From Vreelandella halophila (GTDB lineage: Bacteria > Pseudomonadota > Gammaproteobacteria > Pseudomonadales > Oleiphilaceae), in contig NZ_WMEX01000005.1 in the NCBI RefSeq assembly GCF_009856365.1, forward strand, positions 62,001 through 126,000: 64,000 bases of DNA. The letters are read 5' to 3'. Positions within the stretch are counted from its first letter, which is position 1; the number at the start of each line of letters is the position of its first letter. Under the pieces are notes generated by a model. The model ran no database searches. It was not told where the DNA came from and saw nothing but the letters and a program-made list of their open reading frames with translations. Made by a program: the position numbers and the translations under genes. This document shows, in pieces, positions 27,104-36,528 of this stretch.

Positions 27104-27964
27104 ATGGAAGAGGTAACGCGCAAGCTTGTTGGGCTGCTGGATGTCGCGCCGCTCGGCGACGACCATTTCAGTGGTGAAAGCGATGATCTCGGCTTTCCCA
27201 ATGTGTTCGGCGGCCAGGTGCTCGGCCAGGGCCTGATGGCCACCAGCCGTACCGTGGAGGGGCGCCTGGCGCATTCCATGCACGCCTATTTCCTGCGTCC
27301 GGGCAACCCGCATCGTGGCATCGATTATGAGGTCCAGCGCGTACGTGATGGCGGAACCTTCAGTGTGCGCAGGGTGATCGCCCGCCAGGATGAGCGTGAG
27401 ATCCTCACTGCCATGGTCTCCTTCCAGATCGAAGAGGAAGGTTTTGAGCATCAGTTTGATGCGCCCACTGCACCGGATCCGGAAACGCTGACTTCCGAGC
27501 AGGCGCTGCGGGAACAGGTGCGTGACCTGATCCCGGAGGAACGGCGCGAGCAGATGATGAAAGAGCGCGCCATCGACATCCGCCCGGTCGAGCCCGAGGA
27601 TCCGCTCAGGCCGGAACCCGCGGATCCCGCGCGCCAGAGCTGGTTCCGGGCGCGTGGTCCGCTTCCGGACGATCCGGTCCTGCACCGGGCGATCCTCGCC
27701 TATGCCTCGGACTTCGGATTGCTCGCCACCTCCATGCGACCCCACGGGGCCGGGTTCTCAACGCCGGGCATGCAGGTGGCAAGCCTGGATCACGCGCTCT
27801 GGTTCCACCGGTCCCTGCGCCTGGATGACTGGCTGCTCTACGACATGGACAGCCCCAGTGCTTCTTCCGGGCGGGGCATGAACCGGGGCACGCTCTTCAA
27901 CCGCAGGGGTGAGCTTGTGGCCTCCGTGGCACAGGAGGCGCTGATTCGACAGCGTAAGGGGTAA
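27104..27964 (+). CDS. tesB: Acyl-CoA thioesterase II (TesB)
   Basis: 286 residues from ATG 27104. A TTG at 27083 is possible but less likely. It is a double hot-dog protein: FGGQVLGQGLMATSRTV and SMHAYFLRPGN in the first half, and a second-half catalytic triad region with YASDFGLLATSMRPHG, SLDHALWFHRSLRLDDWLLYD and GRGMNRG. It cleaves medium- and long-chain acyl-CoA. It is on the same strand as rubB, 29 bases after it. Confidence 0.95.
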   Translation: MEEVTRKLVGLLDVAPLGDDHFSGESDDLGFPNVFGGQVLGQGLMATSRTVEGRLAHSMHAYFLRPGNPHRGIDYEVQRVRDGGTFSVRRVIARQDEREILTAMVSFQIEEEGFEHQFDAPTAPDPETLTSEQALREQVRDLIPEERREQMMKERAIDIRPVEPEDPLRPEPADPARQSWFRARGPLPDDPVLHRAILAYASDFGLLATSMRPHGAGFSTPGMQVASLDHALWFHRSLRLDDWLLYDMDSPSASSGRGMNRGTLFNRRGELVASVAQEALIRQRKG

Positions 27965-28067
27965 GGCGCCACCGTCTTCAGAGCGTGACGGAGGTTTCAT
28001 TTCTGTGACAGGCTCCATTATAGTGCGCGTGCGAACAACCATTCGACGTGCCCAGTGGTGACGACTC

Positions 28068-29642
28068 ATGACCCAGCCAGCCGTTCCTGACTCCGCTGCC
28101 GATTACCTTGCCTCCGATGCCTCCGCCGCCCGTCTTTTCCGTCTGGGCGTGGGGAGCCTGTTCCTGCTCCTGATATGGGCCTTCATGCATTTCGGCGGGC
28201 TGACCGTTCCCGGTTCCCCGCTCTTGCTGGTCGCCGCGCTTTTCGGCGGCTACATGGCCATGAACATCGGGGCCAACGACGTAGCCAACAATGTTGGGCC
28301 CTCGGTGGGCTCCGGGGCCCTGACCATGACCGGGGCCGTCATCATCGCCGCCATCTTCGAGGCTGCTGGCGCGCTGATTGCTGGTGGCGAGGTGATCAGC
28401 ACCATCAAGGGCGGCATCATCAACCCGGAGATGGTGGGCGACCCCCGTAACTTCATCTGGCTGATGACCGGGGCGGTGCTGGCCGGTGCCATGTGGCTCA
28501 ATCTGGCAACGATACTGGGGGCGCCGGTCTCCACCACGCACTCGATCGTGGGTGGCGTGCTCGGGGCCGGGCTGGCCGCCGGAGGGCTGGCCATTGCGAA
28601 CTGGGGCGTGATGGGCAGCATCGTTGCGTCCTGGGTTATCTCGCCGATGCTGGGTGGCCTGATTTCCGCGGCTTTCCTTTATCTGATCAAGCTGACTGTG
28701 CTTTACAAACAGGATCGGGTGATGGCGGCCCGGCGGGTCGTGCCCTGGCTGATCGCGGTCATGGCCTGGGCTTTCGCCACCTATCTGGTCATCAAGGCGC
28801 TGCCTGAGATCTGGGACGCCAGCTTCCTGGAGGCCGCAGGCGTGGGCCTGGTGATCGCAGCCATTGCCTTCCAGGTGGTGCGGGCCGGCATTGTGCGCCA
28901 GGCGGCGACCATGGCCAACAGTATTGAGGGTGTGAACGGCCTGTTCACCATCCCGCTGGTCTTCGCGGCGGCGCTGCTTTCCTTTGCCCATGGCGCCAAT
29001 GACGTGGCCAATGCCATCGGCCCGGTGGCGGCCATCAACGAGGCCATCACCAGCGGTGACATTGCTGGCCAGGCTCCCATCCCGCTGTGGGTTATGCTGC
29101 TGGGGGCCGTGGGGCTGGCCGTGGGGCTGGCGCTCTACGGGCCTCGTCTGATCAAAACTGTCGGCAGCGAGATCACGGAACTGGACAAGACCCGCGCCTA
29201 CTGCATTGCACTGGCAGCGGCCATTACCGTGATCATCGCCTCCCAGCTGGGGCTGCCGGTGAGCTCCACCCACATTGCGCTGGGCGCCGTCTTCGGCGTC
29301 GGCTTCCTGCGCGAGTTCCTCAAGACCAACTACGCCAGCCGTCTTCATGGCATCCTGGAGCATCACCAGGGGAACGACCGGGAACAGCTTCAGGCGTTTC
29401 TGGATGATTTCCGCCGGGCGTCCGTTGAGGAGATGGAGGCCATGATCCGCCAGGCGAAGGAGAAGCAGACGGAAGTGCGCCTGAAGAAGAAAGAGCGCAA
29501 GCGCCTGAAGAAGATCTACCAGGAGGAGATGGTCAAGCGCCACCTGATGCTCAAGATCGTGGCCGCCTGGGTGATCACGGTGCCGGCCTCCGGGCTTCTG
29601 GCCGCCATGTTCTATTTCACGCTGCGCGGCATTTTCGTCTGA
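28068..29642 (+). CDS. pitA: Inorganic phosphate transporter, PiT family
   Basis: 524 residues with about 11 hydrophobic segments. The duplicated PiT signature is clear: GANDVANNVGPSVGSGALT (about 68) and GANDVANAIGPVAAINEAI (about 310), each followed by a PVSTTHSI / PVSSTHIAL motif. A charged cytoplasmic loop (about 440-490, rich in Lys/Glu/Arg) precedes the last helix. It imports phosphate or metal-phosphate with protons. No Pho box is seen upstream. Confidence 0.95.
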   Translation: MTQPAVPDSAADYLASDASAARLFRLGVGSLFLLLIWAFMHFGGLTVPGSPLLLVAALFGGYMAMNIGANDVANNVGPSVGSGALTMTGAVIIAAIFEAAGALIAGGEVISTIKGGIINPEMVGDPRNFIWLMTGAVLAGAMWLNLATILGAPVSTTHSIVGGVLGAGLAAGGLAIANWGVMGSIVASWVISPMLGGLISAAFLYLIKLTVLYKQDRVMAARRVVPWLIAVMAWAFATYLVIKALPEIWDASFLEAAGVGLVIAAIAFQVVRAGIVRQAATMANSIEGVNGLFTIPLVFAAALLSFAHGANDVANAIGPVAAINEAITSGDIAGQAPIPLWVMLLGAVGLAVGLALYGPRLIKTVGSEITELDKTRAYCIALAAAITVIIASQLGLPVSSTHIALGAVFGVGFLREFLKTNYASRLHGILEHHQGNDREQLQAFLDDFRRASVEEMEAMIRQAKEKQTEVRLKKKERKRLKKIYQEEMVKRHLMLKIVAAWVITVPASGLLAAMFYFTLRGIFV

Positions 29643-29703
29643 TGCATTGCTATACTGGGGCGGATGAATCCATCCAGTAACCGCCCCAAGCCAGGAGAGA
29701 TTG

Positions 29704-29970
29704 ATGACAACGCCGACTGAAAGCCGCCAGCAGAAGGTCATTGATGAACTCAGGGGCTTCATCCGCAAGGTTCTGAGCGAACCCACAGTGGCTGCGCGCT
29801 GCATGGAGATCGCCCGTGAGCATCGCCAGGAGCGCGACGCCCGGGAACGGATCGCCAGGGAGATCAGCGCCGAGACCATTGTGCGGATTCCAGAGGCCCA
29901 CAGTGAGGCGGATGAGATCTTCCTGGACGTGATCGAGGATGTACTGGAAGAGGAGCAGGCGCTCTACTGA
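29704..29970 (+). CDS. Small protein of unknown function
   Basis: 88 residues from ATG 29704, with CAGGAGAG just before it. It is strongly charged and helical, with a basic N-terminal half (ELRGFIRKVLSE, REHRQERDARERIAREI) and a very acidic end (EADEIFLDVIEDVLEEEQ). No domain, signal peptide or membrane segment is seen. It lies 61 bases after pitA and could be cotranscribed. The last 7 bases overlap the convergent decarboxylase gene. Confidence 0.7.
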   Translation: MTTPTESRQQKVIDELRGFIRKVLSEPTVAARCMEIAREHRQERDARERIAREISAETIVRIPEAHSEADEIFLDVIEDVLEEEQALY

Positions 29971-31634
29971 GCCGCCTGTTCCGTGCCTTCCAGAACCGAC
30001 GCCACGGCGGACTCCAGCGCCCGGCGCTCCCCGGCAATACGCTCTTCGCGCGCGATGCCCGACTGCTCCTCCAGCATGTCACTGAGGATGTCGTGTGTGG
30101 TCAGCGGATTGGCCAGAACGACCCGGAATACCACGCAGGGATAGTGGTTGTGCTGGGCCGGCTCCAGCTGGGTCCGTGAGACAAAGGACTTGCCGCGCTC
30201 CCGTTGGGTTTTCTGGATGAATCGGGTGATGCGGTTGAGGCTGGCGTTGATGCGTTCCGCCGCAGCCCCGTCTGCCCGCGCCAGTGCTTCCTGGGTGCGG
30301 GCCGGGCAGTAGCGGTAGGTGAGGATGTTGAGCTCGGGTTCGGTGATCAGCTCGAAATCATCGTGCTCGCGGATCATGGCTGCAAAGGACCGGGCCTTCT
30401 CAATGCCCTGGTCGACCAGGATCTCGTAGCCTTCCCGTCCGATGATGCGCAGCCCGGAATGGATCAGCATGGCCATGCCGGGGCGTGAGCCTTCCAGGGT
30501 GGTGCTGCCCAGGTCCTTGGATCCCTTGCGGATGATGTACTGGGCGTGATGCTCGATCACACTCACCGATGCCGGATTGCGGAACAGCACCATGCCCGCG
30601 CCCTGGGGCGTGTAAAGCTGCTTGTGGGCATCAATGGTGACGGAGTCCGCCTTCTCGATGCCCTTGAGCCGGTGCCGGTGCTGGCGGGAGAACAGCGTGG
30701 GCCCGCCCCAGGCCGCATCCACATGGAAGTGGGCCCGGAATTCCTGGGCGATATCCGCCAGGGTCTCCAGTGGGTCCACGTGCCCGGTTTCCGTGGTGCC
30801 GGCAATGCCCACAATCGACAGGACCTTGATCTTCTGGCGCTGGAGCTCCAGGCAACGGTCGCGCAGTGCGTCCGGGTCGATGCGATTGTTGGCATCGGTG
30901 GCCACGGGGATGAGATTGTCCCGGCCGATCCCGAGCACATTGGCTGCCTTGGTGAGCGAGTAGTGCCCCCTTGAGGAAACGAGCACCGCAGCCCCTTCAT
31001 GGCCGTAGAAGCGCAGCGCGCGGAAAAGCCCCTCTCGATGAACGCCCCGGAACCCGCCCTCAGGCGGAAAAGCCTGGTTGCGTGCGACCCACAGCGCCGT
31101 GAGGTTGGCAATGGTGCCGCCTGAACACATGGCGCCGAGGGCGTGATGCGGGTCATGCATCCACTGCCGGTACCAGGCGTCCTCGCAGCCATAGACCAGA
31201 TGATGAAGCATGCCCAGGACCTGGCGCTCCAGCGGAGTGAAGGCCTTGGAGGTCTCGGTCTTCACCAGATTCTGGTTGAGGGCGATCATGATCTTGGACA
31301 GCGGCAGCATGAAGTACGGCAGGGCTGAGGTCATATGCCCCACAAAGCTGGGTGACGCCGTGTGCACGGACTGGGAGACCAGCTTGTCCAGAAGGAACTG
31401 GGCCTGTTCGGAAACGAAGATGGGTTTCTCCGGAACGCGGGGGTCCTGGAAGTCCTTCTCCATTTCGCCCATTTCGCGCTCCAGGGCCACGATGTGGTCC
31501 TGCAGGAAGCCGGTCAGGTTCCGGGATATGTCCTGGTCCAGACGGCTGAGCGTCGAGTCCGGAGCCTCCGGAATGGTGAAGATCCGGTACATTGCCTCCA
31601 GACTGGCTTGTGCGGTTTTTCTCTGGCCGCTCAT
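29964..31634 (-). CDS. panP: Pyridoxal-dependent aspartate 1-decarboxylase-like protein (PanP type)
   Basis: 556 residues from ATG 31634. Group II PLP decarboxylase fold: SGGTIANLTALWVARN (phosphate cup), AGTTETGHVDPL, FHVDAAWGGP (Asp to the pyridine N) and the PLP lysine in SVTIDAHKQLYTPQG. The length and the N-terminal region of about 100 residues match PanP, which makes beta-alanine for coenzyme A in bacteria lacking PanD. A glutamate or sulfinoalanine decarboxylase is the alternative. coaD and coaBC, also of CoA synthesis, lie elsewhere in this window. Confidence 0.82.
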   Translation of the reverse strand: MSGQRKTAQASLEAMYRIFTIPEAPDSTLSRLDQDISRNLTGFLQDHIVALEREMGEMEKDFQDPRVPEKPIFVSEQAQFLLDKLVSQSVHTASPSFVGHMTSALPYFMLPLSKIMIALNQNLVKTETSKAFTPLERQVLGMLHHLVYGCEDAWYRQWMHDPHHALGAMCSGGTIANLTALWVARNQAFPPEGGFRGVHREGLFRALRFYGHEGAAVLVSSRGHYSLTKAANVLGIGRDNLIPVATDANNRIDPDALRDRCLELQRQKIKVLSIVGIAGTTETGHVDPLETLADIAQEFRAHFHVDAAWGGPTLFSRQHRHRLKGIEKADSVTIDAHKQLYTPQGAGMVLFRNPASVSVIEHHAQYIIRKGSKDLGSTTLEGSRPGMAMLIHSGLRIIGREGYEILVDQGIEKARSFAAMIREHDDFELITEPELNILTYRYCPARTQEALARADGAAAERINASLNRITRFIQKTQRERGKSFVSRTQLEPAQHNHYPCVVFRVVLANPLTTHDILSDMLEEQSGIAREERIAGERRALESAVASVLEGTEQAAQ

Positions 31635-31775
31635 GACTGCTTGGGCTCCAGTATGGTTGCAGGGCGTTCGTCTCAGGTGCCCAAACCAGAAAGTATAAGG
31701 ACTGAGCTTACGCCAGACCAGCACCCGTCGCCTCTGGCGCTGTGCTCGGGTATGTGTCGAATTGCAACCGATGGA

Positions 31776-31803
31776 TTGCGAATCGCGCTGGACAAGCTAT
31801 CTT
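31776..31803 (+). promoter_or_regulatory. Candidate sigma-70 promoter of the tubulin-like gene
   Basis: TTGCGA (31776-31781) and TATCTT (31798-31803) are separated by 16 bases. Just after them a hairpin (ATGGAGGG 31805-31812 with CCCTCCAT 31831-31838) would start the leader of the transcript. The gene begins at 31869. Confidence 0.45.
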
Positions 31804-31868
31804 GATGGAGGGTGAAAATCCAGTAATCTGCCCTCCATTCAGCGCGGCACAGAGACAGGTATCAGGTC

Positions 31869-34097
31869 ATGAGCGAGTCGAACACGACGACCGGGGAAGA
31901 TCATACGGAGCAGTCGGCCGGGGAGCCGACCGGCGACCAGAAGACCGGCCGTGCCAGCCAGGCCAAATCCAGCGGCAAAGGCAAGTCGGGCGGGACGCGC
32001 CGCCGTTCAGGCACTGGTGGCCAGAGCAGTACGTCACCGGAGCCCTATATGTACTTCACCGAGAAGGATCTTGACCAGATCCTGTCGAACCTGGATGAGC
32101 TCCGGGCCAATGTGTTCCCCAATACCATTACCGGTGCGGCGCCGGACAAGACCGGGCGCAATGACCAGGTTTTCCCGTCCGTATGCCTGATCGGGCTGGG
32201 CCGGTGCGGCTCCAACATCGCGCTGGACGTTGCCGCGCTGGTGCACAGTGCCCGCACCTATTACCTGCAGGAGCTGAACAGCGAGGAGCGGCGCAGCCGT
32301 GAGAAGGAAGTGGGCCCGATGCGCTGGATCCGCAACAGCCTCAACCTGCCCACGCCGAACTCGGTGAAGCCGGTATTCCTGATCGAGCCCATGGTGATGC
32401 TCGGTGATCTGGACAAGGACATTGAGGGCCGCATCCAGCTGACCCATAACAAGGAGGACGACAACTACCTCCTGGACGACTACAACAAGCTCAAGATCAT
32501 GGATCTTTCCGAGGTTCACGCCGGTGGTGCGGGTAACGCGCCCATCCTCGGCCAGTACCTGGCCAAGATCATCCTCAACAAGGATACCCAGCAGTTCAGC
32601 AACGAGGACTGGAAGTTCATCCACTCCTATCTGATCGACTCCTGCGGTATCAAGGCGAACCAGTCACGCCTGTATTTCTACATCTTCTCCGCTGGTGGCG
32701 GCACCGGTTCCGGCATGGCCTCAGAGTTCGGGCTGGCGCAGCAGTACGCCTACATGCGCAAGACCTTTGATCCCAAGCTGGAGGACACTGGCATCCAGAA
32801 TCAGGATCACGCCTTCATCTTCGAGCCCATCTTCACCAGTGGCATCTGCATCCTGCCGAACATCCAGGACAACCAGGTGGAGATGTCCGAGGCGCTGCAC
32901 ATCAACGCCGGTCGCCTGCTGTGCAAGTATCTCTCCGAGGAGTGGGACTTCTCCTACAACTTCGACACGGAGGAGACCAGCGATGAGAACATGATGAACC
33001 GCATCCGGCCCTGGAACGCCATGATGCTGATCTCCAACGACATCATGCGCTACGCGGAGCAGACGGATGACGGCAACATCCAGTACGTGGATGTGAACGC
33101 GATGGAGAAGTACGCCAACCAGTACATCTCCCAGCAGATCTTCAACATCCTCACGGCCCAGGCGGTGACTACCGACTACGACGAGGACTACTTCCGCCGT
33201 GCCGGCGTGGACATCGGCGAGACCATCCGCCTGGACGCCAACGACCTGTTCATGAGCCTGGCCGGGCCGGTGGCCGTGGCCTATGCGGAGTCCGTGGTAC
33301 CGACCACGCCCCATGATGTCAGCGACCGTAAGCGCTTTGATGAGGAGTCGCGTCTGGACATCGATGACCTCTTCTACCGCTCCATCGACCTGCCGCATTT
33401 CAACAAGGTAACCCAGGCCATCGAGGGCGTGAGCCTGCTGCCGATCGAGTCGGAGCGTTACCGTGAGCGGCTCAAGCGTTTCCGGGACTCCGGCTACAAC
33501 GCCGAGACCCTGAGTGACCTGCATTTCTTCCAGAACTGTTCGTCCATTGTCTCGATCGTGTCACTGCCCAAGGACTACAAGCTCTCCTATGTGGACCTGA
33601 ACCGGCTCAAGACACACCTCAACGCGCTCTTCCCGAACACCACGCTCAAGCGCTACGCACTGGTGATCGGGGCTTCGGCGAACCTCTCGCTGACCACCCT
33701 GGTGGTCAAGAGCCCGTGCCTGAGCGACGACTTCCTGACCCTGATCACGGCCTACATCAAGCGCTGCTTCGCCAACGAGAGCTCGCGCTTCGATGACACC
33801 CTGGATCGCAGCATGCTCCAGTTCATCAAGAACGAGGAGTTTGATGAAGAGCTGGTGGATCAGATGCTCAACGAGTTCGAGAACCCGGCCAAGATCCTTG
33901 ATACCAACTGGTACGCCATCAAGCCGATGTATGAGAAGAAGTACCGGGAGATGTGCCACGACCGGAGCAACTTCGTCTCGATCAACGACATCCGGCTGAA
34001 CCGGGACAACATCAAGAAGGCGATCAAGTACCTGCGCGAAATCTACAGGCACAAGATCAGCAAGACCCAGATGATCTCACTGAACGACGATCTGTGA
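31869..34097 (+). CDS. Tubulin/FtsZ-like GTPase of unknown function
   Basis: 742 residues. Residues 1-57 are a low-complexity Ser/Thr/Gly/Lys tail. A Rossmann-type start follows (VCLIGLGRCGSNIA, 105-118), then the tubulin signature loop AGGGTGSG (275-282) in a YIFSAGGGTGSGMASEFGLA context. A later SYVDLNRLK segment could be the T7 catalytic loop. The protein is about twice the length of FtsZ, with large insertions, and has no FtsA/ZipA-binding tail. It resembles the FtsZ-like or Tubulin_2 side families more than cell-division FtsZ. No signal peptide or membrane segment. Its neighbours do not reveal a role; a small acidic lipoprotein follows. Confidence 0.82.
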   Translation: MSESNTTTGEDHTEQSAGEPTGDQKTGRASQAKSSGKGKSGGTRRRSGTGGQSSTSPEPYMYFTEKDLDQILSNLDELRANVFPNTITGAAPDKTGRNDQVFPSVCLIGLGRCGSNIALDVAALVHSARTYYLQELNSEERRSREKEVGPMRWIRNSLNLPTPNSVKPVFLIEPMVMLGDLDKDIEGRIQLTHNKEDDNYLLDDYNKLKIMDLSEVHAGGAGNAPILGQYLAKIILNKDTQQFSNEDWKFIHSYLIDSCGIKANQSRLYFYIFSAGGGTGSGMASEFGLAQQYAYMRKTFDPKLEDTGIQNQDHAFIFEPIFTSGICILPNIQDNQVEMSEALHINAGRLLCKYLSEEWDFSYNFDTEETSDENMMNRIRPWNAMMLISNDIMRYAEQTDDGNIQYVDVNAMEKYANQYISQQIFNILTAQAVTTDYDEDYFRRAGVDIGETIRLDANDLFMSLAGPVAVAYAESVVPTTPHDVSDRKRFDEESRLDIDDLFYRSIDLPHFNKVTQAIEGVSLLPIESERYRERLKRFRDSGYNAETLSDLHFFQNCSSIVSIVSLPKDYKLSYVDLNRLKTHLNALFPNTTLKRYALVIGASANLSLTTLVVKSPCLSDDFLTLITAYIKRCFANESSRFDDTLDRSMLQFIKNEEFDEELVDQMLNEFENPAKILDTNWYAIKPMYEKKYREMCHDRSNFVSINDIRLNRDNIKKAIKYLREIYRHKISKTQMISLNDDL

Positions 34098-34241
34098 GGC
34101 ATGGCGCCCGGCTGCAAGTCGGGTGATTCTGGGTAACGCCCTGAACAAGCTGAATTAATGGTAATAGGGCGGTTATTGCCGCCGTGCGTAAACAAATGTA
34201 AAAGTCTGCGGCACATTCCAAGTCAGAAGGAAAGTGTCGTT

Positions 34242-34514
34242 ATGAAACGCGAATGGATTATTGGCCTAACACTCGTGGCTGCACTGGGTCTCGCCGGTTG
34301 TGGTGATGATTCCTCAATGGAGGAAGCCGGTGAAGAGATGGAAGAAATGGCGGAAGATACCGCTGACAGTGCGGAGGAAACCACCGAGGATATGACTGGC
34401 ACCCAGGAAAACGCCATGGAGCAGGCTGAAGAGACTGCCGAGGAAACCGGGGAAGAAATGGGTGAGGCAGCCGAGGAAGCCGGAGACGGTATCGAGGAGA
34501 GTACCGACGAGTAA
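34242..34514 (+). CDS. Small, very acidic lipoprotein
   Basis: 90 residues from ATG 34242, with AGAAGGA upstream. A lipoprotein signal peptide ends in LAGC, and Gly-Asp-Asp follows the Cys. The mature part is almost entirely Glu, Ala, Asp, Thr and Met in repeats of the type EEAGEEMEEMAEDT, predicted as a long amphipathic or disordered helix. Glu-rich lipoproteins of this type are common in halophilic gammaproteobacteria with no known role. It lies 144 bases after the tubulin-like gene and may be cotranscribed. Confidence 0.8.
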   Translation: MKREWIIGLTLVAALGLAGCGDDSSMEEAGEEMEEMAEDTADSAEETTEDMTGTQENAMEQAEETAEETGEEMGEAAEEAGDGIEESTDE

Positions 34515-34552
34515 CGGCGCTACCGTTCCTCGCGCAGGCGAAGCTGGTTGCC

Positions 34553-34843
34553 TCAGTCGATCTCGACCTGGGTGTCGAGGATGGGGGCATCAATCCGCGC
34601 AAGGATGGCTTTTTCGACTTCCTGCAGGCGATACTGGAGCAGTCGGGGATCCGGGCCGGTGGTGACCACGCTCCAGGTGGCCAGGCCGGGGTCGTCCTGG
34701 TCGGCGATCTCGGCCACGGCCAGATCCGGTTCCCTGCCCCAGATCCGGCGCATGGCCGAGAAGACGCGTTTCTTGTCCCGCACGGTTTCGCAGCCGTAGA
34801 CCTGGAAATGCAGGGTCATGACGCCCAGGTGCGGGTGCTCCAT
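34553..34843 (-). CDS. DUF503 family protein
   Basis: 96 residues, a DUF503/YlxP-like single domain (HPHLGVMTLHFQV-type start; conserved KKRVFSAMRRI and a C-terminal helix with EVEKAILARID). The function is unknown. It starts with a one-base overlap on the stop of the acyl-CoA dehydrogenase (TGATG), so it is the last gene of the TetR-dehydrogenase-DUF503 operon. Confidence 0.78.
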   Translation of the reverse strand: MEHPHLGVMTLHFQVYGCETVRDKKRVFSAMRRIWGREPDLAVAEIADQDDPGLATWSVVTTGPDPRLLQYRLQEVEKAILARIDAPILDTQVEID

Positions 34844-36528
34844 CAGTCCTCCACGCTGGGCGTCGCGCGCTCGATGATGGCCGCGCAGTCGACGTCGTCC
34901 GGCAGGTTGCCGAACTGGAAGTGGTCGCGATGGCGGAGTCGGCCGGCACAGAAGCCTTCGGCGACCGTCGTGTTCTCGCCGCGCAGCAGCAGTGACGCCT
35001 GGATCGCCAGCGCCATGCGGTCCGTGAGGTTGCGGGCGCGGTATTCCAGGTTGTCGTTGTTGCGGAACTCATCCTCGAGTTCGCTGGTGAACGCGTCAAA
35101 GTCCGCGTTCATGCCCCGAGCCCGGTTCACTTCCGCGAAGAAGCTGTCGAGCACGCCGGGTTCACGGTTCATGGCCCGCAGAACATCCAGGCACTGGACG
35201 TTGCCGCTGCCTTCCCAGATGGCATTGACCGGCGATTCGCGCAGCAGGCGTGGCATGATGCAGTCCTCCATCAGGCCGCTGCCGCCGATGCACTCCATGG
35301 CCTCGTAGGCGTGCTGGGGCGTGCGCTTGCAGATCCAATACTTGCCCACCGCCGTGACCAGGCGGACCAGGTTGCGTTCCTCCGGGTCATCCTGGTTGTC
35401 CATCGCGCGAGCCATGCGCATGGTCAGTGCCACCGAGCCTTCGCTTTCCAGAGCCAGGTCTGCGAGCACATTCTGCATCAGCGGCTGCTGGTTGAGCCGG
35501 CCACCAAAGGCGTCCCGGTAGGCGCAGTGGTGCAGCGCCTGGGCCGCGGCCTGGCGCTGGCCGGCGGCGGAGCCGATCATGCAGTCGTAGCGGGTCATGG
35601 CGACCATCTCGATGATGGTGGCCACGCCCCGGCCCTCATCGCCCACCATCCAGGCGTGGGCGCCACGCAGCTCCGCCTCGCTGGAAGCGTTGGCGACGTT
35701 GCCCATCTTGTTCTTCAGGCGCTGGATCTGCATCGCGTTCTTTGTACCGTCCGGGCGCCAGCGCGGCATCAGGAAGCAGCTCAATCCGCCCGCGGCCTGG
35801 GCCAGAACCAGGAAGGCATCGCACATGGGCGCTGATACGAACCACTTGTGTCCTACCAGCTGGTACGCCTTCCCCGGGCCCTCCTCCGCCAGCGGGTAAG
35901 CCCTGGTGGTGTTGGCGCGTACGTCGGAACCACCCTGTTTCTCGGTCATGGCCATGCCGATGGTGACCGCCTGTTTTTCCGAATCCGGCACATTGCGGGG
36001 GTCGTAGTGGCGGCTGAGGATCTTGGGCAGCCAGTACTCCGCCAGCTCGGGCTGTTTCCGGAGCGCCGGTACGCAGGCAAAGGTCATGGTGATGGGGCAG
36101 CAATGGGCTGCTTCCACCTGGCTGTGCATGTAGTAGCGCGCGGCACGAACCACGTGGGCGCCCTCGCCGGGGTCGGTCCAGGGGGCGCTTTGCAGGCCGC
36201 CTTCCAGCGCCATGGTCATGAGCTCATGATAGGCGGGGTGGAAGCGCACTTCGTCGATGCGGTGGCCAAAGCGGTCGTGGGTATGGAGTTCTGGCTTGTT
36301 GGCGTTGGCGCTGTGGCCCAGATCAATGACATCCGAGCGGCCGGTGATGGCGCCGTAGACGTCCAGTTCGCTCTCTGCCCGCGCGGCGCCTTCGCGCCGG
36401 ATGGCTTCCTGGAGGGCCAGGTCCTCGCGGTAGAGGTTGTAATCCTCAAGTGCGGGGGGCTGATTGAAGACTTCGTGGGTGTCCGCCAGGAAGGTGCTGT
36501 CCTGGTTGGTCTCAAGGGGGGCGTTCAT
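34843..36528 (-). CDS. AidB-like acyl-CoA dehydrogenase
   Basis: 561 residues, the longer AidB-type form. Conserved parts are MAMTEKQGGSDVRANTTRA (FAD and substrate loop), GHKWFVSAPMCDAFLVLAQA, TRYDCMIGSAAGQRQA and ECIGGSGLMEDCIMPRLLRESPVNAIWEGSGNVQ with the catalytic-Glu region. E. coli AidB is induced by alkylating agents and shows weak isovaleryl-CoA dehydrogenase activity. The start overlaps the stop of the tetR gene upstream by four bases, so the two are one operon. Confidence 0.92.
   Translation of the reverse strand: MNAPLETNQDSTFLADTHEVFNQPPALEDYNLYREDLALQEAIRREGAARAESELDVYGAITGRSDVIDLGHSANANKPELHTHDRFGHRIDEVRFHPAYHELMTMALEGGLQSAPWTDPGEGAHVVRAARYYMHSQVEAAHCCPITMTFACVPALRKQPELAEYWLPKILSRHYDPRNVPDSEKQAVTIGMAMTEKQGGSDVRANTTRAYPLAEEGPGKAYQLVGHKWFVSAPMCDAFLVLAQAAGGLSCFLMPRWRPDGTKNAMQIQRLKNKMGNVANASSEAELRGAHAWMVGDEGRGVATIIEMVAMTRYDCMIGSAAGQRQAAAQALHHCAYRDAFGGRLNQQPLMQNVLADLALESEGSVALTMRMARAMDNQDDPEERNLVRLVTAVGKYWICKRTPQHAYEAMECIGGSGLMEDCIMPRLLRESPVNAIWEGSGNVQCLDVLRAMNREPGVLDSFFAEVNRARGMNADFDAFTSELEDEFRNNDNLEYRARNLTDRMALAIQASLLLRGENTTVAEGFCAGRLRHRDHFQFGNLPDDVDCAAIIERATPSVED

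Noticed and set aside
28000-28067. Pho box before pitA
   Set aside because: CTGTGACAGG is present but there is no second half site at the right spacing and the first half does not fit CTGTCAT.
27978-29879. 633-codon minus-strand frame
   Set aside because: Shadow of the PiT transporter gene; His/Gly/Asp-rich composition and no recognisable motif.
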